Of a DNA stretch of 64,000 bases, positions 45,060 through 56,313 are shown piece by piece. Under the pieces are notes generated by a model. The model worked only from the letters and a program-made list of their open reading frames with translations, had not been told where the DNA came from and did not search any database. The translations under genes were made by a program, and so were the position numbers. This DNA is from Candidatus Micropelagos thuwalensis (GTDB taxonomy: Bacteria; Pseudomonadota; Alphaproteobacteria; RS24). The first letter of the stretch is position 1. The number at the start of each line of letters is the position of its first letter. The stretch is taken from contig NZ_AWXE01000001.1 of the NCBI RefSeq assembly GCF_000469155.1, forward strand, positions 124,001 through 188,000. The letters run 5' to 3'.

Positions 45060-47486
45060 ATGAGTGATATGACAGACACCACAGATTACATTAAAATCCC
45101 AGAGGTGCTTGCAGTTCTGCCGCTCCGCAATATCGTCGTATTTCCCGGCATGATTGTGCCGCTATTTGTCGGGAGAGACAAATCGATACGGGCGCTTGAA
45201 GATGTCATGGCTGATGACAAGCAGATTATGCTTGTCGCCCAACGCGACGGTGACCTTGATGATCCGAGTGAAGAAGATGTTTATGATATTGGCACAGTCG
45301 GTACGATTTTGCAGCTTCTAAAACTCCCTGATGGCACGGTTAAAGTGCTTGTTGAAGGCCTGCGTCGCGCCAAATTGATCGATTTTGTGCCCAATGAGTC
45401 ATTCTTTCAAGCCAGTGTTATCGGGATTGAAGAAGAAGACCTTGATAGCCCGGATCTCGCAAGCTTATCAAAAACTGTGGTTGGGCAGTTCGACAATTAT
45501 GTCAAAATGAACCGTAAAATTCCGCAAGAAGTACAGAATGTTATTCGCGAGATTGACGACCCGCAAAAGCTTGCTGATACGGTTGCGGGGCATTTAAATA
45601 TCCAGATTTCCGAAAAGCAGGCATTGCTTGAAAATGTGTCTGTTGCCGAACGGCTTGAAAATGTGCTTGGTCACATGGAAAATGAAGTTGGTCTCTTGCA
45701 AGTTGAAAAGAAAATCCGCGGGCGGGTAAAGCGCCAGATGGAAAAGACCCAACGTGAATATTATTTGAACGAGCAACTCAAAGCCATCCAGAAAGAACTG
45801 GGTGAGGGTGAGGACGGTATGGATGACCTTGCCGAGCTCGAAGCCCAAATTGAGAAAACAAAATTCTCAAAGGAAGCTCGCGATAAGGCCCAAGCTGAAC
45901 TCAAAAAGCTTAAAAATATGAGTCCTATGTCCGCCGAAGCGACTGTTGTGAGAAACTATCTCGACTGGTTGCTTGCTGTGCCGTGGAAGAAGAAAAGCCG
46001 CGTCAAAAAGGATTTAGACAATGCAGAGCAGGTGCTTGAGTCAGATCACTATGGCCTTGAAAAGGTTAAAGAGCGAATCCTTGAATATCTCGCGGTTCAG
46101 AACAGGACCAATAAGCTCAAAGGTCCAATTTTGTGTCTGGTTGGCCCTCCCGGTGTTGGTAAGACGTCACTTGGAAAGTCGCTTGCCAAGGCCACAGGCC
46201 GTGAATTTGTGAGAATGTCTCTTGGTGGGGTTCGTGATGAGAGTGAAATACGCGGTCATCGCCGGACATATATCGGTTCTATGCCGGGTAAAATCATACA
46301 GTCCATGAAAAAGGTGAAGACCAGTAATCCGCTTATTCTTCTAGATGAGATTGATAAGTTGGGCATGGATTATCGCGGCGACCCAGCTTCGGCTTTACTT
46401 GAGGTGCTTGACCCTGAGCAAAACTCAACTTTCAACGATCACTATCTCGAAGTTGATTATGATTTGTCAAATGTGATGTTCGTCACAACTGCAAACACAC
46501 TCAATATTCCTGGGCCTTTGCTTGACCGTATGGAGGTTATTAGTATCCCGGGTTACACAGAGGATGAGAAAGTTGAAATCGCTAAACGTCACCTTCTTCC
46601 AAAATCAATCGCAAATCACGGTTTGAAAAAAGGCGAGTTTGAGTTATCGAATGATGCCTTGCGACAGATTATCCGTACATACACGCGTGAAGCCGGCGTC
46701 AGGAATTTGGAGCGCGATCTTGCCAATGTATGCCGTAAGACTGTGACCAAAATTGTGCGTGAGAATATCTCAGACGTGTCTGTTATTCCGGATAACCTTG
46801 AAGACTTTCTGGGTGTTTCCCGCTATCGCTTCGGTATAGCCGAGAAGGAAGATCAAGTCGGCGTTGTTACCGGTCTTGCTTGGACAGAAGTTGGCGGCGA
46901 ATTATTGACCATTGAAGGTGTCATGCTTCCCGGAAAAGGCAAGATGACCACAACGGGTAAACTTGGGGATGTCATGAAAGAGTCAATTGGCGCTGCTTCA
47001 TCCTTTGTGCGTTCTAAAAGTGTGGATTTGGGCATAGAACCTCCACTGTTTGACAAGAAAGACATTCACGTTCACGTACCGGAAGGGGCGACTCCCAAAG
47101 ATGGCCCTTCGGCAGGTATTGCCATGGCTACAGCTATTGTTTCCCTTATGACAGGTATTGAGGTTCACAAGGAGGTCGCAATGACCGGGGAGGTTACATT
47201 GCGCGGTCAGGTGTTGCCAATTGGCGGCCTGAAAGAAAAGCTACTTGCTGCACGCCGAGGTGGTATTGAGCGGGTTATCATCCCCCATGAGAATGCCAAG
47301 GATCTGTCCGAAGTACCAGACAACATTAAGGATGGTCTGGACATCATTCCGGTGCAATCTATGACTGAAGTTCTTGAAATTGCTCTTACGAGAATGCCTG
47401 AAGCCATTGAGTGGGATCAGACCGCTTATGAAGCCAAACAACAATCGGCGATGACCAGCCCTCAAGATACACAAAGAGCGCATTAA
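45060..47486 (+). CDS. lon: ATP-dependent protease Lon
   Basis: This 808-residue cytoplasmic protease degrades misfolded and regulatory proteins. The N-terminal LON substrate domain (AVLPLRNIVVFPGMIVPLFVGR) is followed by a coiled region, then the AAA+ module with GPPGVGKTSLGKSLA near residue 365 and Walker B PLILLDEIDKLG near 430. The protease domain has the catalytic Ser in PKDGPSAGIAMATA near 690 and Lys in GLKEKLLAARRGG near 730. AGGAG precedes the ATG. It is the usual LonA form, in the conserved clpX-lon-hup order. Confidence 0.97.
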   Translation: MSDMTDTTDYIKIPEVLAVLPLRNIVVFPGMIVPLFVGRDKSIRALEDVMADDKQIMLVAQRDGDLDDPSEEDVYDIGTVGTILQLLKLPDGTVKVLVEGLRRAKLIDFVPNESFFQASVIGIEEEDLDSPDLASLSKTVVGQFDNYVKMNRKIPQEVQNVIREIDDPQKLADTVAGHLNIQISEKQALLENVSVAERLENVLGHMENEVGLLQVEKKIRGRVKRQMEKTQREYYLNEQLKAIQKELGEGEDGMDDLAELEAQIEKTKFSKEARDKAQAELKKLKNMSPMSAEATVVRNYLDWLLAVPWKKKSRVKKDLDNAEQVLESDHYGLEKVKERILEYLAVQNRTNKLKGPILCLVGPPGVGKTSLGKSLAKATGREFVRMSLGGVRDESEIRGHRRTYIGSMPGKIIQSMKKVKTSNPLILLDEIDKLGMDYRGDPASALLEVLDPEQNSTFNDHYLEVDYDLSNVMFVTTANTLNIPGPLLDRMEVISIPGYTEDEKVEIAKRHLLPKSIANHGLKKGEFELSNDALRQIIRTYTREAGVRNLERDLANVCRKTVTKIVRENISDVSVIPDNLEDFLGVSRYRFGIAEKEDQVGVVTGLAWTEVGGELLTIEGVMLPGKGKMTTTGKLGDVMKESIGAASSFVRSKSVDLGIEPPLFDKKDIHVHVPEGATPKDGPSAGIAMATAIVSLMTGIEVHKEVAMTGEVTLRGQVLPIGGLKEKLLAARRGGIERVIIPHENAKDLSEVPDNIKDGLDIIPVQSMTEVLEIALTRMPEAIEWDQTAYEAKQQSAMTSPQDTQRAH

Positions 47487-47523
47487 TTAATCGTTAATTT
47501 TATCCCTAAAATATACACAGGCG

Positions 47524-47553
47524 GGTCAAAACATTGAGTTTTTTGTTTTGACC
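47524..47553. repeat. perfect 10-base inverted repeat between lon and hup
   Basis: GGTCAAAACA at 47524-47533 is exactly mirrored by TGTTTTGACC at 47544-47553 around a ten-base, T-rich loop. The right arm contains the hup -35 box. It may act as a lon terminator, an operator, or both. Confidence 0.6.
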
Positions 47554-47576
47554 AGACCTCGAATCGGGGCTTTAAT
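47548..47576 (+). promoter_or_regulatory. hup promoter
   Basis: TTGACC at 47548-47553 and TTTAAT at 47571-47576 are separated by 17 bases, each matching the sigma-70 consensus in five of six positions. Transcription should start near 47583, about 35 bases before the ATG. Confidence 0.65.
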
Positions 47577-47617
47577 CTATCCATTAACATAGCGCGCCCA
47601 TTTGGAGGGATATTTAC

Positions 47618-47893
47618 ATGAACAAGAATGATCTTATTAGTAAAGTTGCAGGTGATACTGGCCTGACTAAATCAGACGCAGCTAACGCTATCGAAAGCGT
47701 GTTGGATACTATAACTGCTCAACTCGCTTCAGGTGGTGAAGTTCGTCTTATAGGTTTTGGTACTTTTTTGGTGACTCGGCGAAACGCTTCTACCGGACGT
47801 AATCCACAAACTGGTGCAGCAATCCAGATACCTGCGTCAAACCAGCCTAAATTCAGAGCTGGTAAAGCTCTTAAAGAAGCTGCCAACAGATAA
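47618..47893 (+). CDS. hup: DNA-binding protein HU
   Basis: This 91-residue nucleoid protein bends [24 protein letters not shown] forms the N-terminal helices, [25 protein letters not shown] the beta-arm with the Arg-Asn-Pro tip, and [13 protein letters not shown] the C-terminal helix. It lacks features that would mark it as IHF. TTGGAGGG precedes the ATG. A strong promoter lies directly upstream and a hairpin terminator follows. Confidence 0.96.
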   Translation: MNKNDLISKVAGDTGLTKSDAANAIESVLDTITAQLASGGEVRLIGFGTFLVTRRNASTGRNPQTGAAIQIPASNQPKFRAGKALKEAANR

Positions 47894-47913
47894 GAAGCTT
47901 CTTAATAGTATTT

Positions 47914-47945
47914 AAGCCGGCCGATATTATCGGTCGGCTTTTTAT
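47914..47945 (+). terminator. rho-independent terminator of hup
   Basis: AAGCCGGCCGATA pairs with TATCGGTCGGCTT around one base, leaving a single G-U pair in a 13-base stem with a short loop, followed by TTTTT. It lies 20 bases after the hup stop. Confidence 0.85.
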
Positions 47946-47989
47946 TTGATTTACTTTTTCTGACTTGTCGTTTAATAAATCAGCCTCTA

Positions 47990-48065
47990 GGGCGGTTAGC
48001 TCAGCTGGGAGAGCATCTCGTTTACACCGAGAGGGTCGGCGGTTCGATCCCGTCACCGCCCACCA
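47990..48065 (+). tRNA. tRNA-Val (anticodon UAC)
   Basis: This 76-base gene has acceptor stem GGGCGGT with ACCGCCC, then A and an encoded CCA at 48063-48065. The anticodon stem TCTCG/CGAGA flanks loop TTTACAC, which gives TAC for valine. The T loop is TTCGATC. It is the first of two tandem tRNA genes between hup and nuoA. Confidence 0.95.
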
Positions 48066-48097
48066 TCCGTTATATCCGGTCAATTGTCTTGCAGACC

Positions 48098-48126
48098 TTG
48101 ACTTGTCATTCGGGTGGGCGTAAATC
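48098..48126 (+). promoter_or_regulatory. candidate promoter of tRNA-Asp
   Basis: TTGACT at 48098-48103 and TAAATC at 48121-48126 are separated by 17 bases. The -10 is poor. Transcription would begin near 48133, 14 bases before the tRNA. Confidence 0.35.
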
Positions 48127-48146
48127 GTCTAATAGTTTTTCCGTGT

Positions 48147-48223
<77 letters not shown>

Positions 48224-48407
48224 TTCCCACCGGATTAATCACTTCTCCCCTTTGATGGAAATAATATTCACTACACGTAACGTTAGAAATTTCTTGTTTC
48301 TCACTCACCGGAAAGGCCCTGCAGAAAACTGCGTCACTCCGACGCGGAAAAAATGGCTTTAAAAGGGAATATTTTGAACGATAACTCTCTCTAATGCTTT
48401 TCAAATT

Positions 48408-48436
48408 TTGAGAGTAAGGATATAGTCGAGTAGATT
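48408..48436 (+). promoter_or_regulatory. candidate promoter of the nuo operon
   Basis: TTGAGA at 48408-48413 and TAGATT at 48431-48436 are separated by 17 bases. The match is five of six and four of six to the sigma-70 consensus. It lies about 60 bases before nuoA. The 270 bases between tRNA-Asp and nuoA hold no gene. Confidence 0.4.
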
Positions 48437-48497
48437 CTTTTTCGGGTAAATATAAACATTCATACCCCGTATTCAGTGATTAATTGGACGAAATAAG

Positions 48498-48863
48498 ATG
48501 CAAGCACTTCTTACAGAATATATGCCAATTCTGATTTTCATGGGACTCGCTGCTATCGTAACTTTGGCTTTGTTGGTTGTTCCATTGCTGGTTGCGCCCT
48601 CAGACCCTGATACGGAGAAGCTATCTCCCTATGAGTGCGGGTTTGAAGCCTTCGACGATGCGCGAATGAAATTTGACGTTAAGTTTTATTTGGTGGCCAT
48701 TCTCTTCATTATTTTTGATCTTGAAATCGCATTTCTTTTCCCTTGGGCAGTTGCCTTTGGCGATATCGGACTTTTCGGTTTCTGGTCAATGATGTTCTTT
48801 CTTGCAGTTCTAACTATCGGCTTTGCCTATGAATGGAAGAAGGGCGCTTTAGAGTGGGACTAG
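48498..48863 (+). CDS. nuoA: NADH-quinone oxidoreductase subunit A
   Basis: This 121-residue membrane subunit of complex I has three hydrophobic helices. The loop [45 protein letters not shown], of which YECGF and DLE are the key parts, is the conserved segment near the quinone channel. It is the first gene of a 14-gene operon (nuoA to nuoN). Its TAG is followed directly by the nuoB start, without a gap. Confidence 0.97.
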   Translation: MQALLTEYMPILIFMGLAAIVTLALLVVPLLVAPSDPDTEKLSPYECGFEAFDDARMKFDVKFYLVAILFIIFDLEIAFLFPWAVAFGDIGLFGFWSMMFFLAVLTIGFAYEWKKGALEWD

Positions 48864-49448
48864 GTGGCTGATTTGGAAAATTACGAAAATAAAGGCCCAA
48901 GTGAAACCGTTTCTGAAGAACTGGAACTTGTCACTGATAATGCAGATTTTTCGAAAGATCCTTATTATGCCGAGGTTTCTGATGCTCTGGCAGATAAGGG
49001 CTTCGTTGTTACCAGTGTTGAAGACCTGGTGAATTGGGCACGGACTGGGTCTCTGCACTGGATGACTTTTGGGTTGGCCTGTTGTGCGGTTGAGATGATG
49101 CACACCTCTATGCCGCGCTATGATGGGGAGAGATTCGGCTTTGCACCGCGTGCGTCCCCGCGTCAGTCGGATGTGATGATTGTTGCTGGCACATTGACCA
49201 ATAAAATGGCGCCTGCGCTCCGCAAAGTTTACGATCAGATGCCTGAGCCTCGTTATGTGATTTCAATGGGGTCTTGTGCTAATGGCGGCGGATATTACCA
49301 CTATTCCTATTCTGTGGTGAGGGGCTGTGATCGTATTGTTCCTGTAGATATTTATGTGCCGGGCTGTCCACCCACTGCTGAAGCACTGCTATATGGCGTG
49401 CTGCAACTGCAAAAGAAAATCCGCCGTAAAGGCACGATTGAGCGTTAG
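48864..49448 (+). CDS. nuoB: NADH-quinone oxidoreductase subunit B
   Basis: This 194-residue peripheral subunit carries iron-sulfur cluster N2, which passes electrons to quinone. The ligands lie in [10 protein letters not shown] near residue 71, GSCANGG near 137 and [13 protein letters not shown] near 168. The N-terminal 40 residues are an acidic extension. The start is a GTG that directly abuts the nuoA stop; no ATG is available before the conserved region. A GGGA upstream is inside nuoA. Confidence 0.96.
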   Translation: MADLENYENKGPSETVSEELELVTDNADFSKDPYYAEVSDALADKGFVVTSVEDLVNWARTGSLHWMTFGLACCAVEMMHTSMPRYDGERFGFAPRASPRQSDVMIVAGTLTNKMAPALRKVYDQMPEPRYVISMGSCANGGGYYHYSYSVVRGCDRIVPVDIYVPGCPPTAEALLYGVLQLQKKIRRKGTIER

Positions 49449-49460
49449 GAAGATAGCAAC

Positions 49461-50090
49461 ATGACCGATCAGAATCAGGATTTGCTGAATCATCTTCTTA
49501 ACGGGATTTCCGACAAGATCTCTGACTCTTCTATTTCTCATGGGGATCTTACACTCATCGTAACCGTCGATACAGTGCTGGATGTTTTGAAATATCTCAG
49601 AGATGATGCGGCCTGTGCTTTTACCCAGCTTATTGATGTGTGCGGGGTTGATTACCCCGAAAGAGCAGAGCGTTTTGACGTTGTTTATCATTTGCTGTCC
49701 ATGACCCAGAACCAGCGTGTGCGGGTTAAATTATCTGTTGATGAGAAAACGGCTGTGCCAAGTGCAACAGACTTATTCGACTCAGCGAGTTGGTTTGAAC
49801 GCGAAGCATTTGACCTTTACGGCATTCTTTTTTCTGGTCACCCGGATTTAAGACGTTTGCTGACGGATTATGGTTTTGAAGGTCATCCGTTAAGAAAAGA
49901 TTTCCCGTTGACTGGTCACGTAGAGGTTCGGTGGGATGATGATGAGAAGCGGGTTGTTCAAGAACCTGTGACACTCATTCAGGAATTCCGCGATTTTGAT
50001 TTTGTCAGCCCTTGGGAAGGGGTGCGCGGGCAGATGGATGTTCTGCCCGGAGATGAAAAAGCCGAAGCGGATGTTTCGGACGAGGTTTAA
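49461..50090 (+). CDS. nuoC: NADH-quinone oxidoreductase subunit C
   Basis: This 209-residue hydrophilic subunit of the peripheral arm contains the family signature [37 protein letters not shown] near residues 115-155. The acidic C-terminus is short. It is separate from nuoD, unlike the fused NuoCD of enterobacteria. AGGAAG lies ahead of the ATG. The gene follows nuoB after 12 bases. Confidence 0.96.
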   Translation: MTDQNQDLLNHLLNGISDKISDSSISHGDLTLIVTVDTVLDVLKYLRDDAACAFTQLIDVCGVDYPERAERFDVVYHLLSMTQNQRVRVKLSVDEKTAVPSATDLFDSASWFEREAFDLYGILFSGHPDLRRLLTDYGFEGHPLRKDFPLTGHVEVRWDDDEKRVVQEPVTLIQEFRDFDFVSPWEGVRGQMDVLPGDEKAEADVSDEV

Positions 50091-50118
50091 GTAAGGCTGT
50101 AACAGGCCGGGGAAGATT

Positions 50119-51297
50119 ATGTCACAAGCTGAAGATAGAAAATTCACAATTAACTTCGGACCTCAGCATCCGGCTGCGCATGGCGTTCTGCGGCTGGTTA
50201 TGGATTTGGATGGTGAAATTGTAGAACGTATCGACCCGCATATCGGCTTATTGCATCGTGGTACTGAAAAGTTGATTGAGCACAAGACTTATCTGCAGTC
50301 GGTTCCTTATTTTGATCGCCTTGATTATGTCGCGCCGATGAATCAGGAACATGCATTTGCGCTGGCCGTAGAGGCAATGTTGGGTGTAACTGTCCCGGCT
50401 CGTGGACAGTATATTCGCGTTCTCTATTCTGAAATCGGACGTATTCTCAGTCATCTCTTGAATATCACCACTCAGGCCATGGATGTTGGTGCGCTGACAC
50501 CGCCGCTTTGGGGCTTTGAAGAGCGTGAAAAATTGATGATATTTTATGAACGCGCCAGTGGTGCTCGGTTGCATGCAGCTTATTTCCGTCCTGGCGGTGT
50601 GCATCAAGATCTACCGCAAAATTTGCTTGACGATATTCATGCATTTTGTGACCCGTTTCTTAAAGTCATGGATGATATTGAGAGCTTGCTGACAGAAAAT
50701 AGAATTTTTAAGCAACGTAATGTTGATATTGGCGTGGTATCTCATCACGACATTAATAATTGGGGGCTTACTGGCGTGATGGCCCGCGGGTCCGGTCTAG
50801 CTTGGGATTTGCGGAAAGCCCAACCATATGAAGTTTATGCGGATTTAGATTTTGATGTTCCGATAGGTAAAAACGGTGATTGCTATGACCGTTATCTGTG
50901 TCGTGTTGAAGAGTGCCGCCAATCTGTTCGGATTATGAAACAATGTCTTGAGCAAATGCCTGATGGCCCGGTTTCTTCCACTGATGGAAAAATTGTTCCC
51001 CCCAAGCGCGGCGAAATGAAAGGCTCTATGGAAGCTTTGATACATCACTTCAAGTTATACACTGAGGGGTATCATGTTCCACCTGGCGAGATTTACCGTG
51101 CTGTAGAGGCGCCAAAGGGTGAGTTTGGTGTCTATCTCGTTGCAGATGGCTCCAATAAGCCCTATCGCTGTAAAATACGGGCGCCGGGCTATGCACATTT
51201 GCAAGCTCTGGATTATCTCAGTCGCGACCATATGCTGGCTGATGTCTCAGCTATTCTCGGCTCGTTGGATATTGTTTTTGGGGAGGTTGATCGATGA
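50119..51297 (+). CDS. nuoD: NADH-quinone oxidoreductase subunit D
   Basis: This 392-residue 49-kDa subunit forms the quinone-binding site with NuoB. The start [23 protein letters not shown] is conserved, and [13 protein letters not shown] near residue 48 and the C-terminal DIVFGEVDR complete the pattern. Histidines of the HPAAHG loop face the quinone head group. GGGGAAG precedes the ATG. Its last four bases overlap the nuoE start. Confidence 0.97.
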   Translation: MSQAEDRKFTINFGPQHPAAHGVLRLVMDLDGEIVERIDPHIGLLHRGTEKLIEHKTYLQSVPYFDRLDYVAPMNQEHAFALAVEAMLGVTVPARGQYIRVLYSEIGRILSHLLNITTQAMDVGALTPPLWGFEEREKLMIFYERASGARLHAAYFRPGGVHQDLPQNLLDDIHAFCDPFLKVMDDIESLLTENRIFKQRNVDIGVVSHHDINNWGLTGVMARGSGLAWDLRKAQPYEVYADLDFDVPIGKNGDCYDRYLCRVEECRQSVRIMKQCLEQMPDGPVSSTDGKIVPPKRGEMKGSMEALIHHFKLYTEGYHVPPGEIYRAVEAPKGEFGVYLVADGSNKPYRCKIRAPGYAHLQALDYLSRDHMLADVSAILGSLDIVFGEVDR

Positions 51298-51902
51298 GTG
51301 TGCGTCGTGTTGCAGAAAACCAACCTGATGACTTTGCTTTCACTAAAGAAAATATTTCTTGGGCAAAAGAGCAGATAGCTAAATACCCGAAAGGGCGTCA
51401 GGCCAGTGCAATCATCCCGCTTTTATGGCAAGCCCAAAAACAGTCAGGTGGCTGGTTGCCTGAACCCGCGATAAGATACGTTGCTGAATTCCTTGATATG
51501 CCTCATATGCGTGCCATGGAAGTTGCTACTTTCTACACCATGTTCAATCTGGAACCTGTTGGTGAGCATTTTGTTCAGCTTTGCGGAACAACCCCTTGCT
51601 GGTTGCGCGGAGCAGATAACTTAAAAGATGTCTGCAGGAAAATTATCGGTGAACAAAACACAGTTACTGAAGACGGAAAATTAAGCTGGCTAGAGGTTGA
51701 ATGCCTGGGTGCGTGTGTAAACGCCCCCATGGTTCAGATTAATGATGATTTTTATGAAGATTTGACCGCCGAATGGTTTGAGAAAATTCTGCTGGATTTG
51801 AAAAGAGGCGATACTGTTATCCCTGGCCCACAAACCAGCCGGCAGGCATCTGAACCTGAAGGCGGTAGAACCGTTCTCAAAAGTATTGAAGGAGACGCGT
51901 AA
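51294..51902 (+). CDS. nuoE: NADH-quinone oxidoreductase subunit E
   Basis: This 202-residue subunit holds the binuclear cluster N1a. The four Cys ligands are visible as LCGTTPCW near residue 97 and [16 protein letters not shown] near 138. The thioredoxin-like fold follows a helical N-domain. The C-terminal 30 residues ([15 protein letters not shown]) are a low-complexity tail common in alphaproteobacterial NuoE. It overlaps nuoD by four bases and nuoF by one base. Confidence 0.95.
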   Translation: MSVRRVAENQPDDFAFTKENISWAKEQIAKYPKGRQASAIIPLLWQAQKQSGGWLPEPAIRYVAEFLDMPHMRAMEVATFYTMFNLEPVGEHFVQLCGTTPCWLRGADNLKDVCRKIIGEQNTVTEDGKLSWLEVECLGACVNAPMVQINDDFYEDLTAEWFEKILLDLKRGDTVIPGPQTSRQASEPEGGRTVLKSIEGDA

Positions 51903-53185
51903 TGCTGCAAGACAGTGATCGCATTTTCAAGAATATCTATGGCCCTGACGGTGCTGATTTAGCTTCCGCACAAAAACGCGGTGATTGGGACAATGCCAAA
52001 GACCTTCTCGCAAAAGGCCGTGATTGGGTGATTGAGGAAGTCAAATCATCGGGTTTGAGAGGCCGAGGTGGGGCTGGTTTTCCAACAGGCTTGAAATGGT
52101 CTTTCATGCCAAAAGAAAATGATGGACGCCCGCATTACCTTGTTGTCAATGCTGATGAGTCCGAGCCGGGAACGTGTAAAGACCGCGATATTATGCGTCA
52201 CGAGCCACATAAACTTCTCGAAGGGTGTTTGCTGGCAGGTTTCGCAATGGGCGCGCATGCTTGTTACATTTATGTGCGCGGTGAATTCATCCGCGAGCGT
52301 GAGGCTCTGCAAAAGGCCATTGATGAGGCCTATGATGCAGGTTTGCTCGGCAAAAACGCCTGTGGTTCTGACTGGGATTACGATATTTACGTCCATCATG
52401 GGGCAGGGGCTTATATTTGCGGTGAGGAAACTGCGCTGATTGAGTCTCTAGAGGGTAAAAAAGGTCAACCCCGTCTGAAGCCGCCATTTCCGGCCAATGT
52501 TGGCCTGTATGGATGCCCGACGACTGTGAACAATGTTGAGAGTATTGCTGTTACCCCAACCATTTGCCGTCGCGGGGCAAGTTGGTTCTCAGGTCTTGGC
52601 AGGGAAGGCAATACCGGCACGAAGCTGTTTTGCATTTCCGGGCACGTCAATAAGCCGTGCAATGTTGAAGAAGAAATGGGTATCCCCCTAAAGGAGCTTC
52701 TTGAGAAGCATGCTGGCGGGGTGCGTGGCGGATGGGATAATCTCCTCGCTGTTATACCCGGCGGATCCTCTGTCCCGATGTTGCCGAAAGAAATTTGCGA
52801 CACAGTTCTCATGGATTTTGACAGTTTGAAAGAAGTTCAGTCCGGTCTTGGCACTGCTGCTGTGATTGTCATGGATAAATCGACGGATCTGGTTAAGGCG
52901 ATTGCCCGCATTTCACATTTTTATAAACATGAAAGTTGCGGACAATGCACACCGTGCCGTGAAGGTACTGGTTGGATGTGGCGTGTTATGGAGCGAATTG
53001 CCAAAGGTCAGGCCAAGCCCCAAGAAATTGATACTCTGCTTCAAGTCACTAAGCAGATTGAAGGTCATACGATTTGTGCGCTTGGTGATGCTGCGGCATG
53101 GCCTATTCAGGGATTGTTCAGGCATTTCCGCCCCGAGATTGAAGCCCGTTTAAGTGGTCATTCATCGCAGGAGGCTGCCGAATAA
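51902..53185 (+). CDS. nuoF: NADH-quinone oxidoreductase subunit F
   Basis: This 427-residue subunit binds NADH and FMN and the tetranuclear cluster N3. [16 protein letters not shown] near residue 50 is the FMN/NADH site, [15 protein letters not shown] near 175 is conserved, and [15 protein letters not shown] near 345 supplies three of the cluster ligands. A later Cys lies in [14 protein letters not shown]. The start shares a base with the nuoE stop and the stop with the nuoG start. Confidence 0.97.
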   Translation: MLQDSDRIFKNIYGPDGADLASAQKRGDWDNAKDLLAKGRDWVIEEVKSSGLRGRGGAGFPTGLKWSFMPKENDGRPHYLVVNADESEPGTCKDRDIMRHEPHKLLEGCLLAGFAMGAHACYIYVRGEFIREREALQKAIDEAYDAGLLGKNACGSDWDYDIYVHHGAGAYICGEETALIESLEGKKGQPRLKPPFPANVGLYGCPTTVNNVESIAVTPTICRRGASWFSGLGREGNTGTKLFCISGHVNKPCNVEEEMGIPLKELLEKHAGGVRGGWDNLLAVIPGGSSVPMLPKEICDTVLMDFDSLKEVQSGLGTAAVIVMDKSTDLVKAIARISHFYKHESCGQCTPCREGTGWMWRVMERIAKGQAKPQEIDTLLQVTKQIEGHTICALGDAAAWPIQGLFRHFRPEIEARLSGHSSQEAAE

Positions 53186-55269
53186 TGAGTGATTTGGTCA
53201 AAGTAAATGTTGACGGTGTAGAGGTGGAAGTCGCTCCCGGCACGACCATTCTACAGGCATGTGAGGAAGCTGGCGCAGAGATACCTCGTTTTTGTTATCA
53301 CGAACGATTGTCCATTGCCGGTAATTGCCGCATGTGTTTGGTAAATGTGAAAAACGCCCCCAAGCCTGTCGCAAGTTGTGCTATGCCCGTCGCTCCCGAT
53401 ATGGAAGTAGATACAAAGTCTGAAGCTGTGCAAGCGGCGCGTGAAGGCGTAATGGAATTTCTGCTAATTAATCACCCGTTGGATTGTCCGATTTGCGATC
53501 AGGGCGGTGAGTGTGATTTGCAAGATCAGGCATTTGGTTACGGCGTTGATGAAAGCCGTTTTCAGGATAATAAAAGAGCCGTAGAAGATAAAAATATGGG
53601 GCCACTTGTTAAAACCATCATGACAAGATGCATCCAGTGTACGCGCTGTGTTCGTTTTGCAACGGAGGTTGCTGGCGTGCCAGAAATCGGTGCTATCGGA
53701 CGCGGTGAGGATATGGAAATCACCACCTATCTTGAGGCTTCACTCAGTTCTGAACTTTCAGGAAATGTGATTGATTTGTGTCCTGTTGGGGCGCTGACAT
53801 CCAAGCCCTATGCCTTTACGGCCCGCCCTTGGGAATTGAAGAAAACTGAAACCATAGATGTTATGGATGCGGTTGGCAGTAACATCCGTGTGGATACACG
53901 CGGGCGTGAAGTGATGCGAATTTTACCGCGAAACCATGATGACGTTAATGAGGAATGGCTGTCAGATAAATCCCGGTTTGTCTGGGATGGGTTGAACACG
54001 CAACGTATTGATAGCCCTTACATTCGCAAAGATGGCAAGCTGGAAGCAGCAAGTTGGGCCGAAGCATTTGAAGTCATCGCTGAAAAGGTCAAAGGCCAAG
54101 AAACCAATACAGCTGCAATCGCCGGTGACCTTGCCTGTGCCGAGGGTATGATGGCACTAAAAGATTTGATGGCGCAGCTTGGTAGCCCGAATCTCGATTG
54201 CCGACAGGATGGTGCGCAACTGCCCTCGAATGGTGTGCGTGCAAATTATTTGTTCAATACAGGTATTGCTAACATTGACGATGCAGATGCGTTGTTGATT
54301 ATCGGCAGTAACCCGCGCCGTGAAGCGCCGGTTCTGAATGCTCGTATCCGAAAGCGTTGGGTTGCGGGTAATTTCCCAATCGGTATTATCGGACAAGATG
54401 AAGATTTGACCTATCCGACGAAGCATCTGGGTAATGGCGCAGAAACACTTGCAGAGCTTGCTTCAGGAAAAGGAGGTTTTTTCTCCACGCTCAAAAAAGC
54501 TAAACGCCCCATGCTTATTATCGGACAATCGGCGCTGGCCCGAGAGGATGGCCTTGCCGTTCTGGAAGCGGCAATTGAGCTAGCTTCAAAAAGCAAAATG
54601 ATAAGTGATGACTGGAACGGGTTTAACGTTCTGCATACTGCTGCAGGGCGCGTTGCGGGGCTAGATATAGGTTTCACACCGCAAGAGGATGGTCATGATT
54701 TGGATGGTATTCTAAATGGTGTAACTTCCGGTGATATTAAAACCGTGTTCCTTCTGGGTGCTGATGAGCTGGATATGAGCCGTCTAGGTGACAGTTTTGT
54801 GGTTTATATAGGGACGCATGGTGATGCGGGCGCGCATCGCGCTGATGTAATTCTACCGGGTGCGACCTACACGGAAAAACAGGCGATTTATGTCAATACG
54901 GAAGGCCGCGCGCAAATGACTGAACAAGCGGCTTTCCCGCCCGGTGAAGCACGAGAAGACTGGAAAATTTTCCGTGCCTTATCAGAAGTGCTGGGTGAAA
55001 AACTGCCTTATGATAATGTTGAAACACTTCGGGCGCGGATGTTTGAAACAGCGCCGCATCTTGCTGGTCTTGATGAGCTTGTCGACGCAGGTTTGCCGGA
55101 TGTTTCTTCACTCACAATTAACGTGCCGCTATCCGACGCGCCTTTTGTGAATGGCATGCAAGATTTCTATTTCACCAACCCGATTGCGCGTGCCTCCAAA
55201 ATTATGGCGGAATGCAGTATTCAGGCGCAGGCCAGAAATGTTACCGAAGGGACGGGTACTGATGGATAA
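53185..55269 (+). CDS. nuoG: NADH-quinone oxidoreductase subunit G
   Basis: This 694-residue subunit forms most of the hydrophilic arm. The N-terminal 2Fe-2S domain has [15 protein letters not shown] near residues 37-50, then the [13 protein letters not shown] cluster near 98 and [10 protein letters not shown] near 150. The C-terminal half is a molybdopterin oxidoreductase-like fold without visible Mo ligands, as usual for alphaproteobacterial NuoG. The last eight bases overlap the nuoH start. Confidence 0.96.
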   Translation: MSDLVKVNVDGVEVEVAPGTTILQACEEAGAEIPRFCYHERLSIAGNCRMCLVNVKNAPKPVASCAMPVAPDMEVDTKSEAVQAAREGVMEFLLINHPLDCPICDQGGECDLQDQAFGYGVDESRFQDNKRAVEDKNMGPLVKTIMTRCIQCTRCVRFATEVAGVPEIGAIGRGEDMEITTYLEASLSSELSGNVIDLCPVGALTSKPYAFTARPWELKKTETIDVMDAVGSNIRVDTRGREVMRILPRNHDDVNEEWLSDKSRFVWDGLNTQRIDSPYIRKDGKLEAASWAEAFEVIAEKVKGQETNTAAIAGDLACAEGMMALKDLMAQLGSPNLDCRQDGAQLPSNGVRANYLFNTGIANIDDADALLIIGSNPRREAPVLNARIRKRWVAGNFPIGIIGQDEDLTYPTKHLGNGAETLAELASGKGGFFSTLKKAKRPMLIIGQSALAREDGLAVLEAAIELASKSKMISDDWNGFNVLHTAAGRVAGLDIGFTPQEDGHDLDGILNGVTSGDIKTVFLLGADELDMSRLGDSFVVYIGTHGDAGAHRADVILPGATYTEKQAIYVNTEGRAQMTEQAAFPPGEAREDWKIFRALSEVLGEKLPYDNVETLRARMFETAPHLAGLDELVDAGLPDVSSLTINVPLSDAPFVNGMQDFYFTNPIARASKIMAECSIQAQARNVTEGTGTDG

Positions 55270-56281
55270 TGCAAGCCTCAGTTTTTTTCAGGCCTATGTG
55301 ATGCCTTTTATGCTTATAACAGCGCATAGTTTGGCGATTATGATTGCTTTGTTGCTGGCACTGGCATTTTTTATGTATGCGGATCGGAAAGTCTGGGCCG
55401 CTGTACAGCTACGTCGTGGGCCTAATGTTGTTGGCCCTTTCGGGTTATTGCAAAGTTTTGCGGATATTCTGAAATACCTGTTCAAGGAGGTGGTTGTCCC
55501 AACCACGGCGAATAAAGGTGTATTCCTGCTCGCACCATTCTTGACTATGTTCCTCGCGCTGAGTGCTTGGGCGGTTATTCCCTTTGATGAGGGCTGGGCA
55601 GTCGCTGATATTAACCTTGGTATACTTTATGTTCTCGCCATTTCATCGCTTGGAGTTTATGGCGTGATTATGGGTGGTTGGGCTTCTAATTCGAAATATC
55701 CGTTCCTCGGTGCGCTTCGCTCTGCCGCACAAATGGTATCTTATGAAGTCTCTATCGGTCTTGTAATTATCACCGTGCTGTTATGTGTTGGGTCGCTGAA
55801 TCTAACGGATATTGTTCTGGCACAGAATAATATTTGGTTTTGCGTACCGTTATTCCCGATGTTTGTTGTCTTTTTCATCTCGGCGTTGGCTGAAACCAAT
55901 CGCCCGCCATTTGATTTGCCTGAAGCGGAGTCCGAACTGGTTGCCGGTTTCATGGTTGAATACAGTTCAACGCCTTATGTGGTCTTTATGATTGGTGAAC
56001 TGGCAAATATTGTTTTGATGTGTGCCATGACCACGATTTTATTTCTGGGTGGCTGGTTGCCGCCCATAGATGTTGCGCCCTTTAATATGGTGCCCGGCGT
56101 CATTTGGTTCACCCTGAAATTATGTTTGATGTTTTTCATGTTTGCCATGGTCAAAGCAATGGTTCCGCGCTATCGCTATGACCAGCTTATGCGTTTGGGC
56201 TGGAAGATATTCCTGCCATTCTCATTAATTTGGGTTGTTTTGACTGCTGGTGTTCTTCAGTACTTCCAATTAGCACCATAA
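55262..56281 (+). CDS. nuoH: NADH-quinone oxidoreductase subunit H
   Basis: This 339-residue integral membrane subunit forms the quinone entry at the junction of the two arms. Eight hydrophobic helices are seen. [26 protein letters not shown] near residue 45 and [23 protein letters not shown] near 210 are the conserved loops. I set the start at ATG 55262, inside nuoG, because the extra residues of the open frame from 55151 are not family-like. Confidence 0.96.
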   Translation: MDNASLSFFQAYVMPFMLITAHSLAIMIALLLALAFFMYADRKVWAAVQLRRGPNVVGPFGLLQSFADILKYLFKEVVVPTTANKGVFLLAPFLTMFLALSAWAVIPFDEGWAVADINLGILYVLAISSLGVYGVIMGGWASNSKYPFLGALRSAAQMVSYEVSIGLVIITVLLCVGSLNLTDIVLAQNNIWFCVPLFPMFVVFFISALAETNRPPFDLPEAESELVAGFMVEYSSTPYVVFMIGELANIVLMCAMTTILFLGGWLPPIDVAPFNMVPGVIWFTLKLCLMFFMFAMVKAMVPRYRYDQLMRLGWKIFLPFSLIWVVLTAGVLQYFQLAP

Positions 56282-56313
56282 GAATATAGGGATTAGAAAT
56301 AGGGTAATAAGTA

